From the NCBI RefSeq assembly GCF_001436735.1, contig NZ_AYZE01000014.1:187409-251408 (forward strand): a stretch of 64,000 nt of DNA, written 5' to 3'. Each line of letters opens with the position of its first letter. Position 1 is the stretch's first letter. The notes under the pieces were generated by a model. That model searched no databases. It was not told the origin of the DNA and saw only the letters and a program-made list of their open reading frames with translations. A program made the translations under genes and the position numbers. Positions 41,948-56,627 of this stretch are shown piece by piece. This DNA is from Liquorilactobacillus cacaonum DSM 21116 (GTDB lineage: Bacteria > Bacillota > Bacilli > Lactobacillales > Lactobacillaceae).

Positions 41948-43296
41948 TATTCCATTCCCTCCTTGATATAACCTTGGCTTGCTAATAATTTACGTAATTG
42001 TAAAACGGCTGTGTAAGTTGCCAAAACATATACTTTTTTTGTGGGAATTTTTTTTATTGATGTAAGAACATCCGAAAGACTTTCACGTTCAAGAAATTGT
42101 TCTTGCGTTACACCGGCAACTTTTAAACGAAATGCAATATCACGATAACGTTCACCACCTGCTAGAACTACAGGAATATTCGAAAATGGAAGATTTTCAA
42201 AGCGCCCATCCCAAATCCAGCTGGTGTCAATTCCATCAGCATAATTTGCATTTAACAAGACTGCTAGTGAAAAAGGATGAGTGTCAGTTTTAATCATTTC
42301 AAGTACTTGATCTAGTCCAACTGGATTTTTTACTAAAATTAGTGTTAATTCTTTATCATCTATTTTAATGACCTCTTGGCGACCAAACACTTTTTCGTCT
42401 TTGTCATTCAATGTTTGAGCAATTTGCTCGTCATCAACGTCAAAAAAACGACCAATGCTATATGCTGCAAGTGCATTGTAAATATTATAGTTACCACCAA
42501 TGTGTAAATTAAATACAGTATTGCCAATGATAAATTCTGAACTTTGTGGTGTTTGTTTGCTTATTTTTGAAACATAAAAATCGAGTTCAGGTCTTTTAAA
42601 ATCACAATTTGGGCAATAATATTTCCCTAAATTGGCATAGGATATTTTTTTATAGTGCAAAATATGTTGACACTTTGGACAAAGTAATCCGTCTGTGTTA
42701 GGCAATGCAAGTTGTTCTTTATCAGGAACAGCATCAATACCATAATAGATAGTAGGGTTAGGCAATGAAATGCTGTTAAAAATTGGAGCATCTCCATTAG
42801 CAATAATTGTTGCAGTTGGCTCAAGTCTTATTCCCGCAAGAATTTTAGCATATGTTGTATAAATTTCACCGTAACGATCCATTTGATCACGAAAAATATT
42901 AGTTAATACAAATACTTTTGGTTTGACGTAACGTGTTACAAGTTCAACATTTGCTTCATCAGTTTCAAGTATAGCCAGTTTTTTCCCATTTTTATTTTTA
43001 TGTGAAGTTAGAAATGCTGTAACAATTCCTTGTTTCATATTTGAACCGCTTGGATTTGTTAAAACACTTGAATACTTTGAATTAAGTACTTTTACGGTCA
43101 AAGCAGTTGTCAAAGTTTTCCCATTTGTCCCAGTTATGAGGACAGTTTCGTAGTCTTTTGCAAGATTTTGAAGAACATCGGGATCAATTGTTAATGTAAT
43201 TTTTCCCGGTAATGAAGTTCCTCCATGTAAAAAATTGTGTAAAAACCAATAGGATGTTCGTCCCGCAATAATCGCCGCTGAACTTTTGAGTGACAT
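41947..43296 (-). CDS. murT: Lipid II isoglutaminyl synthase, Mur ligase-like subunit MurT
   Basis: The 449-residue catalytic subunit uses ATP to amidate D-isoglutamate in lipid II. It has the Mur ligase P-loop GTNGKT (56-61), the central ligase domain, a four-cysteine zinc ribbon insert (Cys206, Cys209, Cys228, Cys231) typical of MurT, and the C-terminal DUF1727 domain ending near the GatD gene. Length is normal. It is the first gene of the murT-gatD operon. The 228-nt gap to tdk holds the divergent promoters; TATAAT at 43486 serves tdk. Confidence 0.95.
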   Translation of the reverse strand: MSLKSSAAIIAGRTSYWFLHNFLHGGTSLPGKITLTIDPDVLQNLAKDYETVLITGTNGKTLTTALTVKVLNSKYSSVLTNPSGSNMKQGIVTAFLTSHKNKNGKKLAILETDEANVELVTRYVKPKVFVLTNIFRDQMDRYGEIYTTYAKILAGIRLEPTATIIANGDAPIFNSISLPNPTIYYGIDAVPDKEQLALPNTDGLLCPKCQHILHYKKISYANLGKYYCPNCDFKRPELDFYVSKISKQTPQSSEFIIGNTVFNLHIGGNYNIYNALAAYSIGRFFDVDDEQIAQTLNDKDEKVFGRQEVIKIDDKELTLILVKNPVGLDQVLEMIKTDTHPFSLAVLLNANYADGIDTSWIWDGRFENLPFSNIPVVLAGGERYRDIAFRLKVAGVTQEQFLERESLSDVLTSIKKIPTKKVYVLATYTAVLQLRKLLASQGYIKEGME

Positions 43297-43524
43297 TATA
43301 GTTCCTCCATTCCAAAAAAACTACATTTAGTAATCATGTGTGATTCTAGTTTTTTTGTTAATTACAAAGAAAATAATATCATAAAACGAAGTTAAAAGGT
43401 TAAGTGACTGTCAGATAAAAGGTTAATTTAAAAGAAAATACAAAGCAATGGATAGATGAATAGTGAAATTTGAAAAAGAATCATATATAATTAATAGGAA
43501 AGTCTAAATTTGGAGTTGATAATC

Positions 43525-44097
43525 ATGGCACAATTGTTTTTTCGTTATGGTGCAATGAATAGTGGTAAGAGTATTGAAATATTAAAGGTTGCACATAATT
43601 ATGAAGAACAAGATAAGACAGTTGTGATTATGACAAGTGCTGTTGATAATCGAGATGAGATTGGATTTATCACAAGTCGAATGGGACTGAAAAGAAAGGC
43701 GTTGCCTATTTACGATACAACTAATGTTTATGAGAAAATATTGAGTATAAAACAAGAATTATCCTGTGTATTGATTGATGAAGCACAGTTCTTGCGACAG
43801 CATCATATTAAGGAATTGGCAAAAATTGTTGATAAATTGGGTATTCCGGTAATGGCCTTTGGATTGAAAAATGATTTTCGAAATGAATTATTTGAAGGTT
43901 CCAAGTATCTTTTACTATATGCTGATAAAATTGAGGAAATGAAGACAATTTGTTGGTTCTGTGCAAAAAAGGCTATTATGAATTTAAGAATGCACAATGG
44001 AAAACCTGTCTATGATGGCGAACAGATTTTAATTGGCGGTAATGAAGCATATTATCCGGTTTGTCGAAAACATTATTTAAATCCACCGCTAGACTAA
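43525..44097 (+). CDS. tdk: Thymidine kinase
   Basis: Type II thymidine kinase that salvages thymidine to dTMP. The 190-residue protein has the P-loop GAMNSGKS (9-16), the DEAQFL motif, and the zinc-binding lasso with CWFC and the later YPVCRKHY. The start is ATG 43525, nine bases after GGAG; TTG 43510 is before the ribosome site. The next gene, prfA, is 38 nt away, the usual tdk-prfA order. Confidence 0.94.
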   Translation: MAQLFFRYGAMNSGKSIEILKVAHNYEEQDKTVVIMTSAVDNRDEIGFITSRMGLKRKALPIYDTTNVYEKILSIKQELSCVLIDEAQFLRQHHIKELAKIVDKLGIPVMAFGLKNDFRNELFEGSKYLLLYADKIEEMKTICWFCAKKAIMNLRMHNGKPVYDGEQILIGGNEAYYPVCRKHYLNPPLD

Positions 44098-44135
44098 AAA
44101 ACTATACTATATGGAAAAATGGAGGTTTATTTTTA

Positions 44136-45218
44136 ATGAATGATTTGTTTGATCGCTTGCAATCTCTTGAAGATCGCTACGAGGAATTGGGTGAATTATT
44201 ATCCGATCCCGATATTATAAGTGATACAAGAAAATTCACGAGTCTTTCAAAAGAAATGGCAGACTTAAGAGAAACAGTTGAGAAATATAATCAATATAAA
44301 AATGTAACTAAGACAATCAAAGATGATGAAGAAATGTTAGGTGAAAAACTTGATGATGAAATGGCATCAATGGTTAAGGAAGAATTAGCAGCTGCAAAAG
44401 TTGAAAAAGAGAATTTAGAAAGTGAGATAAAAATTCTCTTACTTCCGAAGGATCCTAATGATGATAAGAATATTATTATGGAAATTAGAGGGGCTGCTGG
44501 TGGAGATGAAGCTAGCTTATTTGCTGCAGACTTGTTTGGTATGTACTCAAAATTTGCTGAAAAAGAAGGATGGACAATCGAGGTTCTGGATAAAAATGTT
44601 ACCGAAGTTGGAGGTTTTAAAGAACTTGCACTTTTGATTAATGGTAACAGCGTTTATTCAAAATTAAAATATGAAAGTGGTGCACATCGTGTGCAACGAG
44701 TACCGGTCACTGAATCAGCTGGGCGGGTGCATACATCTACTGCTACTGTGGTTGTAATGCCAGAAGAAGAAGATGTTGAAATTGATTTGGATCCAAAAGA
44801 TATCAGAGTTGATGTCTATCGCTCATCCGGTGCTGGTGGACAGCATATCAATAAGACTTCATCTGCGGTTCGAATGACTCACTTGCCAACCGGAATTGTT
44901 GTTGCAATGCAAGATCAACGTTCACAACAGCAAAACCGTGAAAAAGCAATGAAAATTTTAAAAGCACGTGTTTATGATTATTATTCATCAAAAGAACAAA
45001 ATGAATATGATCAAACACGTAAGTCTGCAGTCGGGACTGGCGATCGTTCAGAAAGAATTAGAACATATAATTATCCACAAAATAGAGTAACAGATCATCG
45101 AATTGGCTTAACGTTGAATAAGTTAGATAGAATTATGAACGGTGAGTTGGAGGATGTAATTGACGCTTTGATTTTATTTGATCAGACTAAGGCTTTGGAG
45201 AATCTACAAAATGACTGA
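44136..45218 (+). CDS. prfA: Peptide chain release factor 1
   Basis: RF1 releases peptides at UAA and UAG. The 360-residue protein has the codon-reading PVT motif (in [10 protein letters not shown], the PxT type that marks RF1, not RF2) and the universal GGQ in [17 protein letters not shown]. Length is normal. The start is ATG 44136 after GGAGG; the longer in-frame start at 44061 lies inside tdk. It overlaps prmC, whose product methylates the GGQ glutamine. Confidence 0.96.
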   Translation: MNDLFDRLQSLEDRYEELGELLSDPDIISDTRKFTSLSKEMADLRETVEKYNQYKNVTKTIKDDEEMLGEKLDDEMASMVKEELAAAKVEKENLESEIKILLLPKDPNDDKNIIMEIRGAAGGDEASLFAADLFGMYSKFAEKEGWTIEVLDKNVTEVGGFKELALLINGNSVYSKLKYESGAHRVQRVPVTESAGRVHTSTATVVVMPEEEDVEIDLDPKDIRVDVYRSSGAGGQHINKTSSAVRMTHLPTGIVVAMQDQRSQQQNREKAMKILKARVYDYYSSKEQNEYDQTRKSAVGTGDRSERIRTYNYPQNRVTDHRIGLTLNKLDRIMNGELEDVIDALILFDQTKALENLQND

Positions 45219-46083
45219 GATTAGCTTTTTTGAGGCCCAGAAATGGGCTTTTTCTTTTATTGGAAAAAACGATTATGAAACAAAAAATGTAATACAGATG
45301 TTTTTGCTAAACCTTAGAAATTGGAATGAGTTACAATTACTGCAAAACCAACGTATGAAGTTAACAGATAGCGAATTTTCGAGGTTTAAAAGTTCACTTG
45401 AAATGTACCTTGAAGATTGGCCACCGCAATACATTATTGGGCATACGATTTTTTTTGGACATAGATTTGAAGTTACCGAAGATACGCTAATTCCTCGGCC
45501 TGAAACAGAGGAATTAGTAGAGTGGATTTTGAAAGATGAAGCTAATGGAATTAGACAAAAAAAAGTTGTTGATATTGGTACTGGTACTGGAGCAATTGGA
45601 ATATCACTCAAGTTGGAACAACCAAATTGGGATGTAACTATTTCAGATATTTCTCAAAAAGCACTTTTAGTTGCTCAAAAAAATTCTGAAGCCCTTCTTG
45701 CAAATGTTGATATAGTTCAAAGTGATTTATTTGCTAAACTGAAGGATAAATACGATGTAATTGTTTCTAATCCGCCCTACATTGCTTATTCAGAGATAAG
45801 TTTGATGGACAAATCAGTTATTGAACATGAACCAAAAAAGGCATTATTTGCCGAAGAAGATGGCCTTTACTTTTATCGTAAAATTGCGCAAGAGCTTCCC
45901 AAATATTTGCGTGAAGATGGTTCTTTGTACCTCGAAATTGGATTTAAGCAAGGTAAGCAAGTTGTTGATTTGTTTAAGGGGATTGGACAGGTGGAATTAA
46001 AAAAAGATTTTTATGAAAATGATCGCATGGTAAAAGTTGTCTTAAAAAAAGGAGAAAAAAATGTTAATCACGAAAATTTATGA
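45211..46083 (+). CDS. prmC: Release factor glutamine methyltransferase
   Basis: PrmC N5-methylates the GGQ glutamine of release factors with SAM. The 290-residue protein has the helical N-terminal domain, the FFGHRFEV...[13 protein letters not shown] region, the SAM loop [11 protein letters not shown] and the catalytic NPPY in VSNPPYIAY. The start is ATG 45211, overlapping the prfA end by 8 nt and 10 nt behind GGAG. Its 3' end overlaps ywlC by 23 nt, so prfA-prmC-ywlC are tightly coupled. Confidence 0.94.
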   Translation: MTEISFFEAQKWAFSFIGKNDYETKNVIQMFLLNLRNWNELQLLQNQRMKLTDSEFSRFKSSLEMYLEDWPPQYIIGHTIFFGHRFEVTEDTLIPRPETEELVEWILKDEANGIRQKKVVDIGTGTGAIGISLKLEQPNWDVTISDISQKALLVAQKNSEALLANVDIVQSDLFAKLKDKYDVIVSNPPYIAYSEISLMDKSVIEHEPKKALFAEEDGLYFYRKIAQELPKYLREDGSLYLEIGFKQGKQVVDLFKGIGQVELKKDFYENDRMVKVVLKKGEKNVNHENL

Positions 46084-47074
46084 GCCAAAGGATCTTGCTA
46101 AAGCGGCAGATGAGCTTACTAAAGGTGAGTTAATTGCGTTTCCTACCGAGACTGTTTATGGATTAGGTGCGGACGCTACCAATGAATTGGCAGTAAAAAG
46201 GGTATATTTGGCGAAAGGACGGCCATCTGACAATCCCTTAATAGTAACAGTTTCGTCTTTTGAAATGGTTCAACGATTTGTGACAGATATTAGTTTGGAT
46301 GCCAAAAAGTTAATTGAAAGTTTTTGGCCGGGTTCGCTAACTATTATATTAAAAATTAATCCGGGTTCACTGTCAAAAGTGGTTACTGGAGGACTTGAAA
46401 CTGCTGCATTTAGAATGCCTAAAAATGATGTAACTCGGAAGTTAATTGAGCTGGCTGATGTACCAATTGTGGGCCCCTCTGCAAATTCATCTGGAAAACC
46501 AAGCCCTACTACCGCTGAACATGTTTATCACGATTTAGAAGGGAAAATTGCAGGAATAGTTAACGATGGTCCGACAAAAGTAGGAGTAGAATCAACTATT
46601 ATTGATATGTCAACTGACATTCCAGCTATTTTAAGACCTGGTGCTGTGACTTTTGAAGAAATAGAAAATGTTTTGCAAAAAAAAATAATTACAGATCAAC
46701 ATAAAGTGGGGGCAAATGAAGTTCCAAAGGCACCTGGAATGAAATATAAGCATTATGCTCCGAGTGCTCAAGTTTTAATAGTGGAAAAAAATAAATGGGA
46801 AAAAGCATTGATTTGGGCAAAGAAACAATCGACTGTTATCGGGGTATTGGCTTCAAAAGAAGAAGAATCCCTTTTACCTGAGAATTGTAAATTTTTTAAT
46901 TTGGGTACAGATGTTAAAAGTGCCAGTCACAATCTTTTTGCGGGATTGCGTTATTTTGATGATCAGGCTGATGTGAAGTGGATTTTAGCTGCGGCATTTC
47001 CTGAAATTGGATTAGGTAAAGCTTATATGAATCGATTAAAGAAAGCGGCAGGGGATCAATTTTTTACAGATTAA
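46061..47074 (+). CDS. ywlC: Threonylcarbamoyl-AMP synthase (Sua5/YwlC type)
   Basis: This enzyme makes threonylcarbamoyl-AMP, the donor for t6A37 of ANN-decoding tRNAs. The 337-residue protein is the long Sua5 form: YrdC domain with the PTETVYGLGADA and KGRPSDNPL motifs (residues 1-200), then the Sua5 C-terminal domain after the APGMKYKHYAP linker. The start is ATG 46061 inside the prmC end, after AAAGGAG. In B. subtilis glyA and others lie between this gene and upp; here upp follows directly. Confidence 0.93.
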   Translation: MLITKIYEPKDLAKAADELTKGELIAFPTETVYGLGADATNELAVKRVYLAKGRPSDNPLIVTVSSFEMVQRFVTDISLDAKKLIESFWPGSLTIILKINPGSLSKVVTGGLETAAFRMPKNDVTRKLIELADVPIVGPSANSSGKPSPTTAEHVYHDLEGKIAGIVNDGPTKVGVESTIIDMSTDIPAILRPGAVTFEEIENVLQKKIITDQHKVGANEVPKAPGMKYKHYAPSAQVLIVEKNKWEKALIWAKKQSTVIGVLASKEEESLLPENCKFFNLGTDVKSASHNLFAGLRYFDDQADVKWILAAAFPEIGLGKAYMNRLKKAAGDQFFTD

Positions 47075-47148
47075 TTTCAGATGAAATAAGCTAGCCAAAT
47101 TGTTTTTTTTCCGCTAAAATAATTAAGAATAAAGAAGGAGTGTCTATA

Positions 47149-47778
47149 TTGGGAAAATTTGAAGTACTTGATCATCCGCTGATTCAACATAAATTAACAA
47201 TTATCCGTGACAAAAATTGCGGAACACGTGAATTCCGTGAAGTTGTTAATGAGATTGCAGAATTGATGGCTTATGAAGTTTCTAGAGATATGCCGCTAGA
47301 AGATGTTGAGGTTGAAACACCAATTACAGTCACCACCAAAAAAAGTTTGGCAGGGAAAAAAGTTGTGATTGTACCTATTTTGCGTGCAGGCTTAGGAATG
47401 GTTGATGGGATTCTTGAATTAATACCAGCTGCTAAGGTTGGACATGTTGGAATGTATCGTGATGAGGAGACTTTGAAACCAGTCGAGTATTTTGTTAAGA
47501 TGCCTGAAAATATGGAAAGTCGAGAAATCTTTGTAGTCGATCCAATGTTGGCAACTGGTGGGTCTGCAATAATGGCTGTTGATGCATTAAAAAAACGTGG
47601 AGCTGTGACGATTAAGTTTGTCTGCCTAGTGGCTGCACCAGAAGGAGTCAAGGCATTGCGAGAAGCACATCCAGATATTGACATTTTTGCTGCGGCTTTA
47701 GATGATCATTTGGACGAGAATGGATATATTGTCCCAGGGCTTGGTGATGCAGGTGATCGTTTGTTTGGAACAAAATAA
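47149..47778 (+). CDS. upp: Uracil phosphoribosyltransferase
   Basis: Upp makes UMP from uracil and PRPP. The 209-residue protein shows [20 protein letters not shown], the PRPP-binding [12 protein letters not shown] and the C-terminal [10 protein letters not shown]. Length is typical. AAGGAG directly abuts GTG 47140, so the TTG at 47149, nine bases away and aligned with the family start, is chosen. A terminator at 47815 separates it from the atp operon. Confidence 0.95.
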   Translation: MGKFEVLDHPLIQHKLTIIRDKNCGTREFREVVNEIAELMAYEVSRDMPLEDVEVETPITVTTKKSLAGKKVVIVPILRAGLGMVDGILELIPAAKVGHVGMYRDEETLKPVEYFVKMPENMESREIFVVDPMLATGGSAIMAVDALKKRGAVTIKFVCLVAAPEGVKALREAHPDIDIFAAALDDHLDENGYIVPGLGDAGDRLFGTK

Positions 47779-47814
47779 TTTCAAAAAATGAGAAGTTGGT
47801 TTTTTGTATAAAGG

Positions 47815-47858
47815 GCATGATATTGTGACTTTTTTTAGAAGCAATATTATGCTTTTTT
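47815..47858 (+). terminator. Terminator of upp
   Basis: GCATGATATTG (47815-47825) pairs over 11 bp (one wobble) with CAATATTATGC (47842-47852), followed by T6. Confidence 0.8.
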
Positions 47859-48088
47859 ATATTAAAATCAGTAATTTTAAAAACAAAATTTTTAGTGCAA
47901 AAAAAAATATATTTATATTGAGTGCAACCAATTTTTGAAAATCAGGTGGCTAAAATATATTGTTACCTTTTCTGAATTAAAAAAACACTTGCAATCCTTG
48001 ATAATAATTACACAATCATTTGCGATTTTTGGATATTAAAAGAATAAATTTGATATGTAAACAGCTATAAAAAGTTATTATATCATAT
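47859..48088. other. AT-rich upstream region of the atp operon
   Basis: About 230 nt with no gene and no hairpin of note, rich in A and T tracts that could act as UP-element-like or curved DNA before the atp promoter. No atpI-like frame is present. Confidence 0.4.
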
Positions 48089-48103
48089 AGGAAAACGCTT
48101 ACC
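48089..48103. promoter_or_regulatory. cre-like CcpA site upstream of atpB
   Basis: The 15-mer starting AGGAAAACGCTTACC matches 13 of 15 positions of the cre consensus WTGWAARCGYWWWCW. Its centre is about 60 bp upstream of the predicted atp start of transcription, a placing more usual for CcpA activation than for roadblock repression. Confidence 0.5.
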
Positions 48104-48120
48104 TGTTTTTTAAAAACATT

Positions 48121-48149
48121 TTGTGTTTTTTCTCAAATGGTGGTATCAT
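48121..48149 (+). promoter_or_regulatory. atp operon promoter
   Basis: TTGTGT (48121-48126), exact 17-nt spacer, TATCAT (48144-48149). It gives a leader of about 90 nt before atpB. Confidence 0.65.
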
Positions 48150-48245
48150 TTTTTGTGTATTCAAAGGCGCTTCTTGTTAGGCTTTTGCACATATTTTTCT
48201 AAATTTGATGAGTCATGCCATCAAGAAGAAAAGAGGTGAGACTTG

Positions 48246-49201
<956 letters not shown>

Positions 49202-49246
49202 ACAAAATAATTGTTTAATTGTCAAAACAGAGGAGGTGTCAATTAA

Positions 49247-49771
49247 ATGAGTCCAGATTTTATACTTGGTGCTGCTACAACGGTTAAATGGGGAGATATG
49301 TTGTTTTATCTAATCCTATTCATAGTATTACTTGCACTTTTGAAGCATTATGCATGGGGTCCAGTCAATGAAATGATGGAAAAACGTGCTGCTAAAATTG
49401 CAAATGATATTGATTCAGCTGAAGATGCACGTCAAAAGGCTGAAGATTTAGCAAAACAACGGCAAGAGGCTTTAAAGGAATCTCATGTTGAAGCTTCACA
49501 AATCATTGAGCGCGCTAAGAAAAATGGTGAGCAACAAAAAAATGTGATTGTTGATAATGCACATAGTGAGGCCCAATCAATCAAAGAGACAGCTAAGCAA
49601 GATATTACTCGAGAGCGTCAAGACGCCTTAGAAGGAGTTAAGAATGATGTTGCAGAATTGTCACTAGAAATTGCTTCCAAAGTTATCTCAAAGAATTTAC
49701 AACTTGATAATCAAAAGGCCTTAATTGATTCTTATATCGAAGGGTTGGGAAAGCAAAATGAAGTTAAATAA
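49247..49771 (+). CDS. atpF: F1Fo ATP synthase subunit b
   Basis: The 174-residue peripheral-stalk subunit has one N-terminal membrane helix (about residues 17-36), a long charged coiled coil ([20 protein letters not shown] onward) and a C-terminal part that binds delta. Start ATG after GAGGAGGTG. It overlaps atpH by 14 nt. Confidence 0.95.
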   Translation: MSPDFILGAATTVKWGDMLFYLILFIVLLALLKHYAWGPVNEMMEKRAAKIANDIDSAEDARQKAEDLAKQRQEALKESHVEASQIIERAKKNGEQQKNVIVDNAHSEAQSIKETAKQDITRERQDALEGVKNDVAELSLEIASKVISKNLQLDNQKALIDSYIEGLGKQNEVK

Positions 49772-50300
49772 GACAATGATAGCCCATCGTTATGGGAGTG
49801 CATTATTTGAATTAGCAATCGAAAAGGATGAACGTCAATCAATCAAAGATGAATTGACAGAGTTGCAACAAGTTCTTGTTGAGGAACCTAAGATGATGTT
49901 GCTCTTAACAAGTAAACAAATTGCAAAAAAAGATAAACAAAGCTTTATCAAGGTTTTGAGTGATTCGGCATCTGAAGTTGTTAAGAACTTATTAGAAATG
50001 TTATTTGATTATGATCGTATTGCTGATTTAGATGTCATTATAGCTGAGTACTTTAGATTGAACGATGAATATGAAAAAACTGTTCGAGCTACAGTTACAA
50101 CTGCTGTTGCACTGGATGAAAAACAAAAGGCGAATTTGGAAAGCTCTTTCGCACGAGTTGTAGGAGCAAGCAAAGTTGTTTTAGAAGAGAAAATTGATCC
50201 GGATATCATTGGCGGTGTGATTTTAAAGTCAAATAATTATATATATGATGGTTCTTTAAAATTAAAATTTGCACGAATCAAAAGAATGCTTTTGAAATGA
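49758..50300 (+). CDS. atpH: F1Fo ATP synthase subunit delta
   Basis: The 180-residue delta subunit fixes the b stalk to the top of F1. It begins [13 protein letters not shown], has the helical N-terminal domain, and ends with the conserved [21 protein letters not shown]. The start is ATG 49758 inside the end of atpF; a longer frame from 49725 has no ribosome site. Confidence 0.94.
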   Translation: MKLNKTMIAHRYGSALFELAIEKDERQSIKDELTELQQVLVEEPKMMLLLTSKQIAKKDKQSFIKVLSDSASEVVKNLLEMLFDYDRIADLDVIIAEYFRLNDEYEKTVRATVTTAVALDEKQKANLESSFARVVGASKVVLEEKIDPDIIGGVILKSNNYIYDGSLKLKFARIKRMLLK

Positions 50301-50308
50301 TTATATAA

Positions 50309-51838
<1,530 letters not shown>

Positions 51839-51856
51839 AAAGGTTGGTGAAGGCTA

Positions 51857-52807
51857 ATGGGGGCTTCTCTACAAGAAATTAAACGAAGAATTTCTTCAAC
51901 GAAGAAGACAGAACAAATCACAGGCGCGATGCAGATGGTTTCGACTGCCAAGCTGAGCCAAATCCAGCGTCATACGACTAGTTATCAAGTATATGCAAGA
52001 AAAATTCGAAGTGTTATTACACATCTCGCTAAGTCTCATCTACTTGATGGAGGTGCAACGATTACACCACGTTCTAAGGAATCACATGAAAATGATGATC
52101 AGATTGATGGATTGAGTATGCTTGTAAAGAGGCAGGTTAAGCATACTGGAATAGTGGTGATTACCTCTGATCGAGGATTGGTTGGTAGCTATAATAGTAA
52201 TGTGATTAAGCAAACAATGGAATTAATTAGTGAAGGAAATCATTCAGCAAAGGATATAGTGATTATTGCAATTGGTGGAACAGGGGCTGACTTCTTTAAG
52301 AAGAGAGGTTTTAGTGTACCTTTTGAATTTCGTGGTGTCAAAGATATACCGAAGTTTAGAGAGACACATCAACTAGTTAAAAAAATTATTGATATGTATG
52401 ATGATGAAACTTTCGACGAATTATTTGTTTGCTATAACCATTTTGTTAATTCCTTAACTTCGGAATTTCGAGCTGAGCAAATGTTGCCAATCTCTTCGAT
52501 GAATGTAGGAAGTGATGATTTGCTTGCGGAGAATGAATCAGGTTTTTCTGCTGAATATGAGATGGAACCTTCCGAGGATGCAATTTTGGAAGTTGTTTTG
52601 CCACAATATGCAGAAAGCTTGATTTATGGGGCAATTTTGGATGCGAAAACTTCTGAACATGCCTCAAGTTCAATGGCAATGAAATCTGCTACAGATAATG
52701 CAAAGGATATTATTTCTTCATTGGAATTACAATATAATCGAGCGCGTCAGAGTGCAATTACTACTGAAATTACTGAAATTACAGGTGCGCAAGCGGCTTT
52801 AGATTAA
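51857..52807 (+). CDS. atpG: F1Fo ATP synthase subunit gamma
   Basis: The 316-residue central shaft. Conserved ends are seen: [22 protein letters not shown] at the start and [12 protein letters not shown], with [18 protein letters not shown] at the end. The central Rossmann part ([11 protein letters not shown]) is present. It is about 30 residues longer than the B. subtilis subunit, mostly by an insert at about residues 70-95, as is usual for lactobacilli. Confidence 0.96.
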   Translation: MGASLQEIKRRISSTKKTEQITGAMQMVSTAKLSQIQRHTTSYQVYARKIRSVITHLAKSHLLDGGATITPRSKESHENDDQIDGLSMLVKRQVKHTGIVVITSDRGLVGSYNSNVIKQTMELISEGNHSAKDIVIIAIGGTGADFFKKRGFSVPFEFRGVKDIPKFRETHQLVKKIIDMYDDETFDELFVCYNHFVNSLTSEFRAEQMLPISSMNVGSDDLLAENESGFSAEYEMEPSEDAILEVVLPQYAESLIYGAILDAKTSEHASSSMAMKSATDNAKDIISSLELQYNRARQSAITTEITEITGAQAALD

Positions 52808-52837
52808 AGGAAATAAGATGATTGGAGGAATGTTTAA

Positions 52838-54241
<1,404 letters not shown>

Positions 54242-54255
54242 AGGAGGTAACTTTG

Positions 54256-54681
54256 ATGGCTGAACAAGATTTGTTAACAGTTAGTGTAGTTACCCCTGAT
54301 GGAAGTGTTTACGAAAAGCAGACAAGATTAGCCGTTTTTAAGACTACTGTCGGTGAGATTGGAATTTTGCCAAATCATATACCATTGATTGCTTCCTTGG
54401 AGATTGATGAAGTTAGGGTGAAAGTTCAAGAGACCGATGATAAGTTTGATGAAATTGCTGTCAGTGGAGGTTTTGTTGAATTTTCCGGTAATGTTGCGAC
54501 TGTTGTAGCAAATAGTGCGGAGAAAAAAGAAGATATTGATACTACTCGTGCTAATAAGGCACGTGAGCGTGCGGAAAAGCGTTTGGAAATAGCTAAACAA
54601 AGCAACGATGTAGATACAACAAAACGTGCTGAAATTTCATTGAGGAAAGCCGTAAATCGTATTAATATTTCAGGACATTAA
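54256..54681 (+). CDS. atpC: F1Fo ATP synthase subunit epsilon
   Basis: The 141-residue regulatory subunit with the N-terminal beta-sandwich (TVSVVTPDGSVYE, GEIGILPNHIPLI) and the C-terminal helical pair that can inhibit hydrolysis. AAGGAGG lies 8 nt before ATG 54256; the in-frame TTG at 54253 is less likely. A strong terminator follows and ends the operon. Confidence 0.95.
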   Translation: MAEQDLLTVSVVTPDGSVYEKQTRLAVFKTTVGEIGILPNHIPLIASLEIDEVRVKVQETDDKFDEIAVSGGFVEFSGNVATVVANSAEKKEDIDTTRANKARERAEKRLEIAKQSNDVDTTKRAEISLRKAVNRINISGH

Positions 54682-54721
54682 TTTCTAAGTATTACCCAGT
54701 TAATGTTAAAAAAATAATTTT

Positions 54722-54761
54722 AAGTCGTTTGATTCTTTGGAGAATCAGATGGCTTTTTTGT
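54722..54761 (+). terminator. Terminator of the atp operon
   Basis: TTGATTCT pairs with AGAATCAG-type sequence around TTGG, with an outer AAGTC/GGCTT stem, followed by T6. Confidence 0.85.
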
Positions 54762-54890
54762 AATTGGGCAAATTTATAGTACAAAAAGGTAAAAAACAAT
54801 TAAAATATTACAAATTTATTACATATTTAAAGACTTGTTTTTTTTTTTATGATAGTATTAAGCTGTATCTTTTAGAGGAGTGTATTATTG

Positions 54891-55127
54891 ATGAATTATT
54901 ATGGATTAACTGCATTACTTAACATTGTATGTAACTTTGGTTTTGTTTTCTTAGCTTTTTATTGTATACAAACATTGCGACTAGATCGTTACATATCCTC
55001 ACAAAAACAAGGTACATTTAAATTACTGATTGTAATGGCGTCAATTGCAATTGGATATATGTGTAGTTCTTTTTTCTTAGACTTTATAAATAATGTACGC
55101 AATTTATCTTATCTATTTCAAAAATAA
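54891..55127 (+). CDS. DUF1146 family membrane protein (YwzB-like)
   Basis: A 78-residue protein with two transmembrane helices (about residues 5-25 and 43-63) separated by a short basic loop. Proteins of the DUF1146/YwzB family lie between atpC and murA in many Firmicutes, as here; function unknown. GAGGAG precedes both TTG 54888 and ATG 54891, so the start is uncertain by one codon. Confidence 0.82.
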   Translation: MNYYGLTALLNIVCNFGFVFLAFYCIQTLRLDRYISSQKQGTFKLLIVMASIAIGYMCSSFFLDFINNVRNLSYLFQK

Positions 55128-55161
55128 TAAAATATTATCTTGATAATTTGGAGGAATCATT

Positions 55162-56472
55162 TTGGAGAAAATAATCGTTCATGGCGGGCAGAAACTTGTT
55201 GGTAGTATTGAAATTGAAGGGGCAAAGAATGCAGTTTTGCCAATTTTAGCAGCAAGTTTACTGGCAAAAAAAGGTGTGCTAAATTTAGAAAGTGTGCCTG
55301 TTTTATCAGATGTTTATATGATGAATAATGTTTTAAAATTTCTAAATGTTAAAGTAGAGATGGACGAAAAAAATAAAACAGTTTCACTAGATGCTACATC
55401 AGATTTGTCATATGAGGCTCCTTTCAAATATGTTTCAAAAATGCGTGCCTCAATTGTTGTTTTCGGACCTTTGCTAGCTCGACTAGGACATGCTAAAGTT
55501 GCAATGCCTGGTGGGTGTGCAATTGGATCACGCCCAATTGATTTGCACCTCAAAGGTCTAGAAGCGATGGGTGCACATGTTGAGCAACATGACGGGTATA
55601 TTGAAGCGACAACAGATGGACTTGTTGGTGCAGATATCTACCTAGATTTTCCAAGTGTTGGAGCAACTGAAAATATTATGATGGCAGCAACTTTGGCTAA
55701 AGGAATAACTATTCTTGAAAATGTTGCACGTGAGCCTGAAATTGTAGATTTAGCAAATGTTTTAAACAAAATGGGAGCAAACATTAGTGGTGCAGGAACT
55801 GAAAGATTAAAAATTGTTGGTGTTAAAGAACTCCATGGTACCGAGCATACAATTGTACAAGATCGGATTGAAGCTGGAACTTTTATGGTGGCTGCTGCAG
55901 CTACAAATGGAAATATTTTGATAAAACATGCAATTGCAGAGCATAATCGCCCTTTGATTTCTAAACTAGAGGAAATGGGTGTTTCTGTGAGCGAAGAAGA
56001 GGAAGGCATTAGAGTAATAGGAACAGAAAATTTGAAACCAGTTTCTGTCAAAACGCTTCCACACCCAGGTTTTCCTACAGATATGCAGCCACAGATATCT
56101 ATTCTTCAATTATTGGCGAATGGGGAAAGTAGTGTAACTGAAACAGTTTTTGAAAATCGTTTTATGCATTTTGAAGAATTAAAAAGAATGAATGCAAATG
56201 TCAGAATTGAAGGAAACTCTGCACTTATACATGGTCCAGCTAAGATGCATGGAGCTGAAGTTGCTGCGACTGATTTGAGAGCTGCTGCTGCATTAATTCT
56301 TGCAGGGTTAGCAGCAACTGGATATACACAGGTAACGCATCTTAAATATTTAGATCGGGGATACTACCATTTTCATCAAAAACTTGCTTCTTTAGGTGCT
56401 GAAATCAAAAGAGTTGATGAGTCTGACGTAGTTGTGGTAAATAAAGAACAACTTTCTGAGTATCATATTTAA
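55162..56472 (+). CDS. murA: UDP-N-acetylglucosamine 1-carboxyvinyltransferase
   Basis: MurA transfers enolpyruvate to UDP-GlcNAc, the first committed step of peptidoglycan synthesis and the fosfomycin target. The 436-residue protein has the Lys22-Asn23 pair, the catalytic Cys119 in [11 protein letters not shown], and the C-terminal [15 protein letters not shown] motif. Starts at TTG after GGAGG. Many Firmicutes carry two MurA paralogues; the position next to DUF1146 and mbl is that of MurAA. Confidence 0.96.
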   Translation: MEKIIVHGGQKLVGSIEIEGAKNAVLPILAASLLAKKGVLNLESVPVLSDVYMMNNVLKFLNVKVEMDEKNKTVSLDATSDLSYEAPFKYVSKMRASIVVFGPLLARLGHAKVAMPGGCAIGSRPIDLHLKGLEAMGAHVEQHDGYIEATTDGLVGADIYLDFPSVGATENIMMAATLAKGITILENVAREPEIVDLANVLNKMGANISGAGTERLKIVGVKELHGTEHTIVQDRIEAGTFMVAAAATNGNILIKHAIAEHNRPLISKLEEMGVSVSEEEEGIRVIGTENLKPVSVKTLPHPGFPTDMQPQISILQLLANGESSVTETVFENRFMHFEELKRMNANVRIEGNSALIHGPAKMHGAEVAATDLRAAAALILAGLAATGYTQVTHLKYLDRGYYHFHQKLASLGAEIKRVDESDVVVVNKEQLSEYHI

Positions 56473-56539
56473 GTGCTTGTCTTTACTGTTTTTTATTTTT
56501 AATTTGATGTAATTCGATATTCAGATAGAAGAACGTTTG

Positions 56540-56548
56540 TGGTATAAT
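56540..56548 (+). promoter_or_regulatory. Extended -10 promoter of mbl
   Basis: TGGTATAAT at 56540-56548, 80 nt before the mbl start, with no clear -35. Confidence 0.5.
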
Positions 56549-56627
56549 ATGATAGGTTTTTTGTAGAGCAAATTAAGTCTAGCCTTGCTTGTAAAACACT
56601 ACATATAATTTTTAAAGGAGAATAGCT

